A stretch of DNA of 64,000 nt from Symbiodinium microadriaticum (GCA_001939145.1 LSRX01000062.1:403102-467101); one strand, 5' to 3'; shown: positions 62,302 through 63,429, counted from the stretch's first letter. The notes: generated by a model not told the origin, from the sequence alone. Numbers and translations are program-made.

Positions 62302-63429
62302 CATGTGTGTGTGTGTGTGCGTGTGTTTGCTTACAAATATATGTATACATGAACGTATTTATACGCATACCCAGAGCTATCTCCCTTGTACACCTTTATA
62401 GGGCTTCGCCCTGCGCCCGAGAAGTTCCTGTCCAGCATTCTCCGAGAACTTCTGGGAGTTCTCGGGGTTAAGGTGGGAGTTTAGGGATACGGAGATTGAT
62501 GTAAGTTTATACTTAAAATGTGGTACCTCTTTTTCTGGTTACAGTCTATACTTACAATGTGGTGCGTCTTTTTCCGGCTACAGTCCTTATCAAGAACCCA
62601 GACATGGGGGGGGTTGAATGCCATTCGGAGTCTTTGCAAGGTTCGGGTTCCGGACTGCTGGAGAACCAAGTCTTTAGGGCTTAGGGCTGACCTGGACCCT
62701 GGAAATCCTACCTTTTCAAGGAGGACTCATATTAGGAAATCAAAATAAGGAGCCCTGCAGGGTTTAGGTTTAGGATTTAGGGCTTTGGGTTCAGGTCCTA
62801 CCTTTCTGAGGACTTATAGAAGGAGATCATAATAAGGAGCCCTAAAGGGGTAGGTTTTCTGGGGTTAAGGTAGGGTTTGGGTGCCGAAGAGGTCTCGCTG
62901 CGGTGTCCCTAAACCTTAAAGCCTAAAGGTCACCTTTCGCCGTAACATCGATGCCATGCTCAAGCCGGGAGGCCTTCCTTTTAAGGCCCTCCAGGGCTAA
63001 AGTCCAGAACCCCCAAACATGTATTAGGGTTTATATAGGGTTTAGGGTTTCTGTATGCCGCCAGAAATCGGATTTCGACGCGGCTGGTTTCAAAAGGCTG
63101 ATAGCCCCCATCACTCCTCAACCCTAAACGCTTAAAGTTGCACCCTAACCTGTAACCCTCAATCAACCCTTGCACCCTAGAGCCTTAAGCCCGAAAGCAG
63201 CCCTCTTTTCCAAGAGGGTCCAAATTAACTTGGTCCCCCCAAAACCATAATAAGGATGATCTTTTGGGACCTAATTCCATAATGGCAGTCCATTTGGAGC
63301 CTATGAAAAGTTGGGCCCCTTAAATGACCTCATTTTGTGAAACCCTATACTCCTTACACTCTCCGGCTCCTGGCACATCCGGCGCATGATGGAGGACAGC
63401 ACGCCGTCGGTCCACTCCATCATCGTGGC
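8231..63429 (-). CDS. Axonemal dynein heavy chain, middle of motor domain (AAA2 end to AAA4), 46 exons, partial at both ends
   Basis: Force-generating heavy chain of a ciliary/flagellar dynein. Exons read right to left give, in the order expected for the family: AAA2 C-terminal motifs ([48 protein letters not shown]), AAA3 ([10 protein letters not shown], Walker [23 protein letters not shown], Walker [55 protein letters not shown]) and AAA4 (Walker A-like [49 protein letters not shown]). DDLNMP favours an axonemal over a cytoplasmic chain. An inner-arm DNAH2/DNAH10-like class is a weak guess from [11 protein letters not shown]. About 834 codons are recovered in 55 kb. Donors are 22 GC, 16 GA and 8 GT; every acceptor is AG|G. 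One junction (exon 28 to 29) is out of phase, so a small exon is missing there. Tail, AAA1, stalk, AAA5 and AAA6 lie outside the window. Confidence 0.93.
8321..8402. mobile_element. Palindromic element, family E, next to exon 46 acceptor
   Basis: ACCCATAGGCCCCTAAGTAG end with AAAAAGGAACTA inverse; 15 bases from the exon 46 acceptor. Other copies: 19839-19926, 35892-35990, 45566-45653 and 46110-46188. Confidence 0.75.
8635..8795. repeat. Telomere-type CCCTAAA array, degenerate
   Basis: Many CCCTAAA units with variants (CTCTAAA, CCCTTAA) lie in the intron upstream of exon 46. Neighbouring smaller blocks at 8400-8480, 8880-8960, 9405-9440, 9570-9600, 9805-9835 and 9930-10010 occur in both orientations. 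Confidence 0.85.
10042..10075 (-). CDS. Dynein exon 45, 34-nt exon ([10 protein letters not shown])
   Basis: Completes Thr, then [11 protein letters not shown], the segment between the AAA4 H-T-x-x helix and R-x-NYVTPTN. Acceptor GCCTAG|G, GA donor (CAG|GA). Confidence 0.83.
10146..10231. mobile_element. Palindromic element, family J
   Basis: Compact 86-bp hairpin with AAGGGTCCAAGTAGTCCTTA end and GTACTTGGACCCTT inverse. The second copy, at 41158-41245, is about 90 percent similar by eye. Confidence 0.8.
11478..11575. repeat. Dispersed repeat shared with 20638-20750
   Basis: AAAAAGTTGGA, TTAAGGACA-x-TTAGTGCTGGG and TTCCCTATACA segments occur in the same order at 20638-20720. Confidence 0.6.
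11683..12290. repeat. Telomere-type CCCTAAA arrays before exon 44
   Basis: Blocks at 11683-11780, 11886-12012 and 12225-12290, all in CCCTAAA orientation on the + strand (TTTAGGG in gene sense), on the donor side of exon 44. Confidence 0.88.
12319..12376 (-). CDS. Dynein exon 44 ([18 protein letters not shown])
   Basis: Completes Gly, then [18 protein letters not shown] plus AC. Its acceptor (GGGAAG|G) lies directly at the terminal inverted repeat of a palindromic element. The end is ambiguous because ACGACG repeats: a GA donor at 12318 (used here, fits family spacing) or a GC donor at 12315. Confidence 0.85.
12380..12488. mobile_element. Palindromic MITE-like element, family A
   Basis: About 109 bp with terminal inverted repeats CCCAAAGGCTCCATG. 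The arms pair almost fully (GTAGATACTTAGGCCT against its complement) around a GTACCTATATAGGGAC centre. Its end abuts the exon 44 acceptor. Confidence 0.85.
13096..13132 (-). CDS. Dynein exon 43, 37 nt ([12 protein letters not shown])
   Basis: [12 protein letters not shown] plus one base, continuing WPAE-AL-x-x-VA-x-x-FL. Acceptor CCGACAG|G, GC donor (AAG|GC). Confidence 0.9.
13618..13800. repeat. Compound microsatellite (TTA)n, (TA)n, (GTAT)n
   Basis: Consecutive simple repeats in the intron between exons 42 and 43. The open frames here on both strands are artefacts of the repeat. Confidence 0.92.
14420..14640. repeat. Telomere-type CCCTAAA array before exon 42
   Basis: Dense CCCTAAA with octamer and Ala/Gly variants (ACCCCTAAA, CCCTGAA), within about 20 bases of the exon 42 donor side. 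Confidence 0.85.
14659..14720 (-). CDS. Dynein exon 42 (AAA4, [20 protein letters not shown])
   Basis: Completes Arg, then [20 protein letters not shown], matching YP-x-LVNCTTIDWF-x-x-WP-x-EAL; ID-WF is altered to AI-WLL. Acceptor TCCAAG|G, GC donor (GAG|GC). A palindromic element ends about 26 bases upstream of the acceptor. Confidence 0.93.
14747..14855. mobile_element. Palindromic MITE-like element, family A
   Basis: Same terminal repeat and centre as the 12380 copy; about 26 bases from the exon 42 acceptor. Confidence 0.85.
15350..15395 (-). CDS. Dynein exon 41 (AAA4, [14 protein letters not shown])
   Basis: [15 protein letters not shown] plus one base, matching VLCMSPVG-x-x-FR-x-x-CR. 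Tyr replaces the usual Pro. Acceptor CAGAG|G, GC donor. Confidence 0.93.
16417..16491 (-). CDS. Dynein exon 40 (AAA4, [12 protein letters not shown])
   Basis: 25 codons, [15 protein letters not shown] then [10 protein letters not shown], matching FF-h-x-RVR-x-NLH-h. Acceptor GTCCCAG|G, GC donor (ATC|GC). Confidence 0.95.
16515..16630. repeat. Telomere-type TTTAGGG array after exon 40
   Basis: TTTAGGG units with TTTCGGG and TTTGGGG variants, starting about 25 bases upstream (sense) of the exon 40 acceptor. Confidence 0.88.
17096..17200. repeat. Tandem triplicate of TTTAGGG block plus TTTTCAGGTCT
   Basis: Three tandem units, each a run of TTTAGGG followed by TTTTCAGGTCT, next to exon 39 on its donor side. 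It differs from most exons in having the G-rich form on this side. Confidence 0.75.
17216..17255 (-). CDS. Dynein exon 39 ([13 protein letters not shown])
   Basis: Completes Glu, then [13 protein letters not shown], in the position of the GEVPNLF...E-h-x-x-x-h-R-x-x-x-K helix. Acceptor CACAAG|G, GA donor (AAG|GA). Confidence 0.82.
18011..18036 (-). CDS. Dynein exon 38, 26-nt microexon (VPNLFTSD)
   Basis: Only 26 nt, VPNLFTSD plus GA. It supplies exactly the missing GE-VPNLF of AAA4 and converts phase 0 to phase 2. Acceptor GCGACAG|G, GC donor. Confidence 0.88.
18560..18632. repeat. Microsatellite (ATGC)n then (GT)n
   Basis: About twelve ATGC units followed by GT dinucleotides, 30 bases from the exon 37 donor. 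Confidence 0.93.
18664..18726 (-). CDS. Dynein exon 37 (AAA4, [21 protein letters not shown])
   Basis: 21 codons starting [19 protein letters not shown], the AAA4 Walker B-region signature FTD-x-QI-x-x-E-x-FLEDIN-x-x-L-x-x-GEVP. Acceptor CCCGAG|G, GT donor. A long ATGC/GT microsatellite follows in the intron. Confidence 0.96.
18975..19079. mobile_element. Palindromic element, family D
   Basis: Ends AGAGGGTCCATA and its complement, arms with GGAATTAGG and AAGACCATCCTTA. Other copies: 13184-13263, 35172-35256, 38083-38171, 49808-49893, 57028-57133 and 63209-63306; a degenerate one at 59147-59238. Confidence 0.82.
19587..19631 (-). CDS. Dynein exon 36 (AAA4, [11 protein letters not shown])
   Basis: [15 protein letters not shown], 15 codons, matching AG-x-x-x-x-x-x-FLF-(T/S)D. 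Acceptor CCCTAG|G, GC donor (TCG|GC). Confidence 0.93.
20494..20536 (-). CDS. Dynein exon 35 (AAA4, FLDDMKRLY)
   Basis: Completes Lys, then [14 protein letters not shown], matching Y-x-x-x-x-F-x-DLK-x-LY. Acceptor ACCCAG|G, GA donor. Confidence 0.9.
21255..21358 (-). CDS. Dynein exon 34 (AAA4 Walker A, GVGGSGR)
   Basis: Longest exon found (104 nt). It encodes [20 protein letters not shown] then [14 protein letters not shown] plus AA. The P-loop reads GSGRHC: Arg replaces the canonical Lys (a form I associate with several axonemal AAA4 sites) and Cys replaces the usual Ser. Acceptor CGCCAG|G, GC donor (CAA|GC). Confidence 0.95.
22305..22352 (-). CDS. Dynein exon 33 (AAA4, [12 protein letters not shown])
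   Basis: [16 protein letters not shown], matching A-h-x-H-x-x-R-I-x-R-h-L-x-x-P ahead of the AAA4 P-loop; CK replaces the usual basic/His residues. Acceptor CAACAG|G, GT donor (CAG|GT). Confidence 0.9.
22617..22800. repeat. Microsatellite (GTAT)n with flanking (TA)n
   Basis: Two GTAT runs separated by GCATGCATGTATGTATTTAT, bounded by TA repeats. Confidence 0.93.
24013..24066 (-). CDS. Dynein exon 32 (AAA4, [15 protein letters not shown])
   Basis: [18 protein letters not shown], matching YN-x-x-x-x-x-x-M-x-LVLF. Acceptor CCGCAG|G, GC donor (GAG|GC). Confidence 0.92.
24685..24795. mobile_element. Palindromic element, family M
   Basis: CTAGGACATTTTCAGGTGGG, GTAGTTACCGTTCTAGGAGC and ATAGAAGCC segments. 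An inverted, shortened copy is at 15415-15510. Confidence 0.62.
24931..25031. mobile_element. Palindromic element, family B
   Basis: Ends AGGGTCCATGTACCCAAA, arms with AGTAGAT and TTTGGCC. Related in plan to family A. Other copies: 27210-27305, 28264-28375 and 50750-50856, with a half copy at 43500-43548. Confidence 0.8.
25177..25208 (-). CDS. Dynein exon 31 ([10 protein letters not shown])
   Basis: Completes Gly, then [10 protein letters not shown], the amphipathic helix just before YN-x-x-F. Acceptor TTCAG|G, GA donor (GAG|GA). Short, but in phase with exon 32. Confidence 0.75.
25335..25350 (-). CDS. Dynein exon 30, tentative 16-nt microexon
   Basis: A 16-nt segment (VRLHA plus one base) with AG|G acceptor and CAG|GA donor. 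It is the only nearby piece that converts phase 0 (exon 29) to phase 1 (exon 31). No motif supports it by itself; the spacing to the YN motif is right with it included. Confidence 0.45.
25738..25792. repeat. CCCTAAA array
   Basis: Short uninterrupted interstitial telomere-type block in the intron between exons 29 and 30. Confidence 0.85.
26565..26628 (-). CDS. Dynein exon 29 (AAA4 start, [10 protein letters not shown])
   Basis: [20 protein letters not shown] then E. It corresponds to the h-x-FGDF position opening AAA4, with FASLD in place of FGDF. Acceptor CATAAG|G, GA donor (GAG|GA). Confidence 0.75.
26687..26786. mobile_element. Palindromic element, family G
   Basis: Ends AGAGACTCCAA and inverse TTGGAGTCT, arms with TTAATTGAGGAATAT. 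Other copies: 10347-10420 (partial), 22137-22243, 23448-23558, 43147-43313, 47176-47284 and 56155-56297. Confidence 0.76.
27028..27126. mobile_element. Palindromic element, family F
   Basis: Ends TAGGGGCCTTA-x-AATTAGAATAGGG and the inverse. Other copies: 11094-11199, 11348-11450, 21595-21695, 32995-33117, 42056-42150, 45663-45772 and 57150-57247. Confidence 0.78.
27335..27460. repeat. CCCTAAA array with internal duplication
   Basis: CCCTAAA units with a duplicated CCCTTAACGGCCTTAAC unit, in the intron between exons 28 and 29. Confidence 0.8.
28593..28646 (-). CDS. Dynein exon 28 ([13 protein letters not shown])
   Basis: 18 codons [18 protein letters not shown], the usual continuation of DRLIN-x-ED-R. 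Ends phase 0 at CAG|GC. The next recognised exon (29) needs phase 2, so a short exon between 26.63 and 28.59 kb is probably missing. Confidence 0.9.
29045..29128 (-). CDS. Dynein exon 27 (AAA3, [14 protein letters not shown])
   Basis: 28 codons, [17 protein letters not shown] then [11 protein letters not shown], matching RLW-x-HE-x-x-RVF-x-DRL. Acceptor TTGCCAG|G, GC donor (GAG|GC). Confidence 0.95.
29312..29372. repeat. Microsatellite (TA)n/(CATATA)n then (GT)n
   Basis: A/T dinucleotide run in the intron between exons 26 and 27. Confidence 0.9.
29735..29768 (-). CDS. Dynein exon 26 (AAA3, IFQGVYL)
   Basis: [11 protein letters not shown], 34 nt, continuing NLRDIAK-IFQG. Acceptor TGCAAG|G, GC donor (AAG|GC). 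Confidence 0.9.
30452..30509 (-). CDS. Dynein exon 25 (AAA3, [15 protein letters not shown])
   Basis: [18 protein letters not shown] with split codons at both ends. PTP-x-K-x-HY-x-FNLRD is a hallmark dynein motif; Cys replaces the usual Ser. Acceptor CGGCAG|G, GA donor (AA|GA). Confidence 0.95.
31045..31152. mobile_element. Palindromic element, family H
   Basis: GAGTAGCTAATTATCATATG end and an inverse ending GGACCCTTA. Relatives at 22420-22526, 41862-41975 and 44875-45013; half copies at 36006-36060 and 39202-39272. Confidence 0.68.
31508..31560 (-). CDS. Dynein exon 24 (AAA3, TIAIYSQIS)
   Basis: [17 protein letters not shown] plus one base, matching A-T-h-x-h-Y-x-x-h before LPTP-x-KSHY. 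Acceptor TTTCAG|G, GA donor. Confidence 0.83.
31846..32036. repeat. Compound (TA)n microsatellite
   Basis: TA, AAAT, ATCTAT and GT runs in the intron between exons 23 and 24. Confidence 0.9.
32155..32197 (-). CDS. Dynein exon 23 (AAA3, [12 protein letters not shown])
   Basis: Completes Ser, then [13 protein letters not shown] plus two bases. Low motif content, but position and both phases fit the helix before the h-x-h-Y block. Acceptor AATCAG|G, GC donor (CT|GC). Confidence 0.75.
33170..33218 (-). CDS. Dynein exon 22 (AAA3, SQIRRIF)
   Basis: [16 protein letters not shown] plus one base, matching P-s-x-x-x-h-x-x-IF. Acceptor TCCAAG|G, GC donor (CGA|GC). Confidence 0.87.
33609..33790. repeat. 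TTTAGGGG octamer array
   Basis: About twenty units, mostly the octamer TTTAGGGG rather than the heptamer. It is preceded by a single N (33607), suggesting assembly difficulty. Confidence 0.85.
34312..34412. mobile_element. Palindromic element, family K (single copy)
   Basis: GTTCTTGCTAAGGGATTTGA end and inverse TCCCCTAACAAGAAC around an A/T-rich loop (CTATTATTTACTATAG). No second copy seen in the window. Confidence 0.75.
34426..34473 (-). CDS. Dynein exon 21 (AAA3, [13 protein letters not shown])
   Basis: [16 protein letters not shown], 16 codons, phase 0. It occupies the position of the h-T-x-R-x-x-x-x-FN-x-h segment after GGGR. The usual RHF is not evident. Acceptor CTCGAG|G, GC donor (TTC|GC). 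Confidence 0.78.
35755..35821 (-). CDS. Dynein exon 20 (AAA3, [10 protein letters not shown])
   Basis: 22 full codons, [18 protein letters not shown] then [13 protein letters not shown] is diagnostic of axonemal dynein AAA3. Acceptor TGACAG|G, GC donor. Confidence 0.95.
36633..36683 (-). CDS. Dynein exon 19 (AAA3, [11 protein letters not shown])
   Basis: [16 protein letters not shown] between split Arg codons, continuing ELLR-QW-h-D-x-G-x-WYDR. Acceptor CTGAAG|G, GT donor (GAG|GT). Confidence 0.92.
36884..36985. mobile_element. Palindromic element, family C
   Basis: Ends (GT)TGATGATATAA-x-CCTGCA and its complement TGCAGGATTTATATCATCAA, with a GGGAATTATGGTATATTCC core. Confidence 0.83.
37664..37705 (-). 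CDS. Dynein exon 18 (AAA3, [11 protein letters not shown])
   Basis: [13 protein letters not shown] with split Arg codons at both ends, matching YG-x-QPP-h-ELLRQ. Acceptor GCGCAG|G, GC donor (GAG|GC). It lies between CCCTAAA (left) and TTTAGGG-like (right) repeats. Confidence 0.94.
38529..38578 (-). CDS. Dynein exon 17 (AAA3 Walker B, FVDDLNMP)
   Basis: [16 protein letters not shown] plus AG. DDLNMP is the axonemal AAA3 Walker B form. Donor GA (CAG|GA); an alternative GC donor four bases later would break phase with exon 18. Confidence 0.95.
39050..39111 (-). CDS. Dynein exon 16 (AAA3, IIESKIEKR)
   Basis: Completes Gly, then [20 protein letters not shown], matching tQ-x-h-IE-x-K-h-EKR-x-K-x-x-FGP. 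Acceptor TTCAAG|G, GT donor. Confidence 0.93.
39717..39848. repeat. Microsatellite (CT)n, (ATCT)n, (CCAT)n
   Basis: Ends in about fifteen CCAT units. Near-identical Ser/Leu/Ile/His-rich open frames across it are simple-repeat artefacts. Confidence 0.93.
40088..40157 (-). CDS. Dynein exon 15 (AAA3, INMSAMTSS)
   Basis: [20 protein letters not shown] then TSS plus one base. It fits the h-x-h-FSA-x-TS-x segment between Walker A and Walker B. Acceptor AAAGAG|G, GC donor (CAG|GC). It lies just left of the 399-base assembly gap. Confidence 0.87.
40268..40666. other. Assembly gap (N run)
   Basis: 399 Ns between exons 14 and 15. The two exons join in phase, so no coding sequence need be missing. Confidence 0.99.
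41579..41673 (-). CDS. Dynein exon 14 (AAA3 Walker A, GATGTGKT)
   Basis: 31 codons running [19 protein letters not shown] then [12 protein letters not shown]. The P-loop GATGTGKT is intact (GxxxxGKT), so AAA3 nucleotide binding is probably retained. Acceptor CCTCAG|G, GC donor. A second copy of the acceptor plus the first coding bases lies at about 41724-41746. Confidence 0.95.
41751..41855. mobile_element. Family B element interrupted by a telomere-type array
   Basis: The left arm GTAGATACTTT is followed by TTTAGGG units (about 41760-41785), then the rest of the element (AGCCTTAAAAG ... GTGCATGGACCC). Confidence 0.65.
42225..42365. repeat. TTTAGGG/TTTTAGGG array
   Basis: Mixed heptamer and octamer G-rich repeats in the intron between exons 13 and 14. 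Confidence 0.82.
42432..42540. mobile_element. Palindromic element, family C
   Basis: GTTGATGATATAAA end and matching inverted end near 42530. A detached half copy lies at 42593-42635. Confidence 0.82.
42660..43070. repeat. CCCTAAA array facing a TTTAGGG block
   Basis: A long CCCTAAA array (42660-43000) is followed after about 30 bases by TTTAGGG units (43028-43070), so the two orientations face each other as an inverted repeat. Confidence 0.82.
43326..43371 (-). CDS. Dynein exon 13 (AAA3, [10 protein letters not shown])
   Basis: [15 protein letters not shown] plus one base, matching the F-x-x-h-h-VPT-x-DT-h-R motif that opens AAA3. Acceptor GTGCAG|G, GT donor. Confidence 0.92.
44210..44375. 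repeat. TTTAGGGG array
   Basis: G-rich octamer-dominated array in the intron between exons 12 and 13. A matching C-rich block at 43940-44100 precedes it. Confidence 0.84.
45325..45570. repeat. Inverted telomere-type blocks bracketing exon 12
   Basis: CCCTAAA at 45325-45450 and TTTAGGG at 45528-45566 lie on the two sides of exon 12 (45459-45509). This is the clearest example of the C-rich/exon/G-rich layout. Confidence 0.88.
45459..45509 (-). CDS. Dynein exon 12 ([14 protein letters not shown])
   Basis: 17 codons [17 protein letters not shown] with the W-x-x-W signature that precedes the VPT-x-DT-x-R motif. Acceptor CCTCAG|G. The end is chosen at GGG|GA because it keeps phase 0; earlier GA donors inside the exon (for example GAG|GA) are possible. 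Confidence 0.78.
46269..46355. mobile_element. Palindromic element, family L
   Basis: Core TTTTGGGCCCAAAG with arms GGACTCATATTTTAGG. Relatives at 34186-34277 and 44640-44720. Confidence 0.65.
46514..46624. mobile_element. Palindromic element, family I
   Basis: CCTGAGTACCTATATGGGGG end with an inverse ending TAGGTAGTTAGGATCC. Relatives at 32255-32440 and 41280-41392. Confidence 0.62.
46804..46852 (-). CDS. Dynein exon 11 ([15 protein letters not shown])
   Basis: [16 protein letters not shown], matching the h-FP-x-x-x-h-h-x-DY-x-h-D pattern ahead of AAA3. Acceptor CCGAG|G, GA donor (TTC|GA). Confidence 0.87.
46885..47035. repeat. TTTAAGGG/CTTAGGG degenerate array
   Basis: Tandem GGGACTTAGGGTTTAAG-type units, a degenerate telomere-type block on the acceptor side of exon 11. 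Confidence 0.75.
47320..47368 (-). CDS. Dynein exon 10 ([16 protein letters not shown])
   Basis: Completes Gly, then [15 protein letters not shown] plus two bases. It resembles the family segment F-h-F-S-h-h-W-s-h-G ... R-x-h-F-D before the LFPE/VYDY motif. Acceptor TCCGAG|G, GA donor (TC|GA). Joins exons 9 and 11 in phase. Confidence 0.75.
48575..48912. repeat. Long TTTAGGG/TTTATTGG array
   Basis: Over 300 bp of TTTAGGG, TTTAGGGG and TTTATTGG units. A C-rich counterpart lies at 48355-48480, again forming a facing pair. Confidence 0.87.
48913..49240. other. G/C-rich non-repeat intron stretch, possible gene fragment
   Basis: Lacks telomere-type repeats and palindromes. Long open frames exist on both strands (a 144-codon one on +), with ordinary codon variety. 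No family was recognised, so I leave it uncalled. Confidence 0.3.
49316..49421. mobile_element. Palindromic element, family A, degenerate
   Basis: Arms recognisable (AGGCTCCAGGTAC ... GTACATGGAGCC) but diverged. Other degenerate relatives are at 44449-44565 and 61242-61346, with a fragment at 59283-59320. Confidence 0.65.
49744..49808. repeat. Microsatellite (AAAT)n, (TA)n, (CA)n
   Basis: Short compound run directly before a family D palindrome. Confidence 0.9.
50090..50490. repeat. Minisatellite built on CCCTAAA
   Basis: Roughly six copies of a unit of about 60-70 bp containing CTAAACGGCCCTAA, AAACAAACTCCCCTAAA and ATTAAGCC segments. This is a higher-order repeat derived from the telomere-type motif, in the intron between exons 9 and 10. 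Confidence 0.8.
51026..51096 (-). CDS. Dynein exon 9 ([14 protein letters not shown])
   Basis: 23 codons between two split codons, [18 protein letters not shown] then EIFNL. It ends in a textbook GTAAG donor, rare in this gene. The acceptor follows CCCTAAACCCAAG directly, so a telomere-type repeat forms the end of the intron. Both phases fit. Motif conservation is weaker here than elsewhere. Confidence 0.72.
51249..51339. mobile_element. Palindromic element, family C
   Basis: GTTGATGATATATATCCTGC end, inverted end GCAGGATTTATATCATTAAC; slightly shorter than the other copies. Confidence 0.83.
51505..51616. mobile_element. Palindromic element, family C
   Basis: Second copy within 170 bp of the previous one; carries a small insertion in the right arm (ATATCTCATCAAC). 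Confidence 0.82.
51817..51883 (-). CDS. Dynein exon 8 ([19 protein letters not shown])
   Basis: Completes Cys, then [20 protein letters not shown], close to the family pattern RK-x-C-x-E-h-x-x-x-D-x-N-x-V-x-SL. GA donor (CT|GA) chosen by phase. The acceptor AACTCAG|G lies immediately downstream (sense) of CCCTAAACCC, and copies of this acceptor segment recur near 52094 and 52243. Confidence 0.85.
51890..52465. repeat. TTTAGGG-rich region with internal duplications next to exon 8
   Basis: Starts with five TTTAGGG units. A block containing GGCCTGAGTTG and ACCTTATATTGAGGTC then recurs around 51880-51990, 52092-52140 and 52243-52330, followed by degenerate TTTAGGG/TTTAAAGGG units. Confidence 0.78.
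52877..52916 (-). CDS. Dynein exon 7 (LAEKWIPK)
   Basis: Encodes [13 protein letters not shown] plus one base. It fits the helix between the LGW...SW block and the RKSC-x-EL segment (family pattern L-x-x-x-x-h-P). Acceptor CACAG|G, GC donor, ends phase 1. Confidence 0.8.
53100..53330. repeat. Low-complexity ACATA/GTATG region
   Basis: Degenerate ACAATACA and GTATATGT repeats in the intron between exons 6 and 7. Confidence 0.75.
53645..53755. repeat. CCCTAAA array before exon 6
   Basis: CCCTAAA with CCCGAAA variants, ending within about 10 bases of the exon 6 donor. Confidence 0.84.
53765..53845 (-). CDS. Dynein exon 6 (AAA2/AAA3 linker, [10 protein letters not shown])
   Basis: 27 codons beginning [17 protein letters not shown], the usual continuation of the SRAGMVY...LGW-x-P-x-x-x-SW block. 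GC donor. The 3' splice-site segment in front of it (TTTCAG|G) is present in three tandem copies out to about 53945. Confidence 0.92.
54132..54240. mobile_element. Palindromic element, family C
   Basis: Full copy, core inverted relative to the 51.5 kb copy. Half copies elsewhere: 48008-48042, 48323-48355 and 54426-54455. Confidence 0.83.
54535..54920. repeat. TTTAGGG array with tandem GTAAGGGTTTAGGGTTCC units
   Basis: 54535-54680 is a tandem repeat of GTAAGGGTTTAGGGTTCC units separated by T-rich spacers. 54740-54920 is a looser TTTAGGG array. Confidence 0.78.
55280..55378. repeat. CCCTAAA/CCCTACA array before exon 5
   Basis: Alternating CCCTAAA and CCCTACA units, ending about 28 bases from exon 5 on its donor side. 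Confidence 0.86.
55406..55438 (-). CDS. Dynein exon 5 (AAA2, [11 protein letters not shown])
   Basis: 11 codons, [11 protein letters not shown], the AAA2 arginine-finger-region signature of dynein heavy chains. Acceptor TTCGCAG|G, GC donor (ATG|GC). Phase 0 on both sides. Confidence 0.94.
56302..56405. repeat. CCCTAAA array before exon 4
   Basis: CCCTAAA and CCCTAAG units on the donor side of exon 4. The opposite, G-rich form starts at 56527 on its acceptor side. Confidence 0.86.
56434..56514 (-). CDS. Dynein exon 4 (AAA2, INGDRI and FEVADLSQ)
   Basis: 27 codons starting [11 protein letters not shown] and ending [10 protein letters not shown], matching the family pattern L-x-NGERI ... mFEv-DL preceding ASPATVSR. 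Acceptor CTCGAG|G lies about a dozen bases downstream (sense) of a CCCTAAA repeat. GC donor. Confidence 0.92.
56694..56782. mobile_element. Family C core interrupted by CCCTAAA repeats
   Basis: The core pieces GGTATATTCCTTA and CCTAAACTATGGGAATTG are separated by a CCCTAAA/CCCTCAA block (about 56713-56738). Confidence 0.55.
56882..57000. repeat. TTTAGGG array with TTCAGGG variant
   Basis: Regular alternation of TTTAGGG and TTCAGGG units, in the intron between exons 3 and 4. Confidence 0.85.
57786..57894. mobile_element. Palindromic MITE-like element, family A, abutting an assembly gap
   Basis: Near-perfect hairpin. The N run starts at the base after its terminal CTTTGGG. Confidence 0.86.
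57895..58278. other. Assembly gap (N run)
   Basis: 384 Ns between exons 3 and 4, which join in phase. A poly-G run (about 58300-58315) follows the gap. Confidence 0.99.
58595..58619 (-). CDS. Dynein exon 3, 25-nt microexon (AAA2, NTVLDDNK)
   Basis: Only 25 nt: one base completing Met, then NTVLDDNK. Acceptor GCTGAG|G, GT donor. It is flanked on both sides by telomere-type repeats. The motif is invariant in axonemal dyneins, and both joins are in phase. Confidence 0.9.
59320..59720. other. Repeat-free intron stretch
   Basis: No telomere-type unit, palindrome or convincing coding segment seen. A similar bland stretch lies at 59835-60230. These may represent older or less invaded intron sequence. 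Confidence 0.5.
59724..59832. mobile_element. Palindromic MITE-like element, family A
   Basis: Full-length copy inside an otherwise repeat-poor intron stretch, so its borders are clear (GAGTCCCAAAGG at the left, CCTTTAGGAGAG at the right). Confidence 0.87.
60392..60501. mobile_element. Palindromic MITE-like element, family A
   Basis: Full-length copy. GTTA lies at the left border and GTTA follows the right border, a possible target-site duplication. Confidence 0.86.
60506..60556. repeat. CCCTAAA array abutting a palindromic element
   Basis: About seven CCCTAAA units beginning a few bases after the terminal repeat of the 60392-60501 element. Confidence 0.87.
60688..60764. repeat. Microsatellite (TA)n/(CATA)n
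   Basis: A/T-rich simple repeat inserted in otherwise G/C-rich sequence (60560-60900). Confidence 0.9.
60990..61160. repeat. TTTAGGG degenerate array
   Basis: TTTAGGG, CTTAGGG and TTTGGGG units in the intron between exons 1 and 2. Confidence 0.82.
61415..61482 (-). CDS. Dynein exon 2 (AAA2, [11 protein letters not shown] motif)
   Basis: Encodes [22 protein letters not shown] plus two bases of the next codon. This is one of the most conserved AAA2 stretches of axonemal heavy chains. Acceptor GCGAG|G, GT donor. It ends phase 2 and joins exon 3 to give WIESM-NTVLDDN. Confidence 0.92.
61770..61985. repeat. Microsatellite (AAAC)n then (ATAC)n
   Basis: Over 200 bp of AAAC units grading into ATAC/ATGC units; Lys/Thr/Asn/Gln-rich open frames here are artefacts. 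Confidence 0.93.
62130..62345. repeat. (TA)n/(GT)n region containing a perfect inverted repeat
   Basis: Within it, AATGTGTATCTACACATAT and its inverse complement (about 62235-62272) form a hairpin. Confidence 0.88.
63370..63429 (-). CDS. Dynein exon 1 (AAA2, [12 protein letters not shown] motif)
   Basis: 20 codons, phase 0 at both ends, encoding [20 protein letters not shown]. The E-W-x-DG-h-h-S pattern is the AAA2 segment that precedes the W-h-h-DGPVDxxWIE block. Acceptor CTGCAG|G, GA donor (CAG|GA). Confidence 0.88.
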
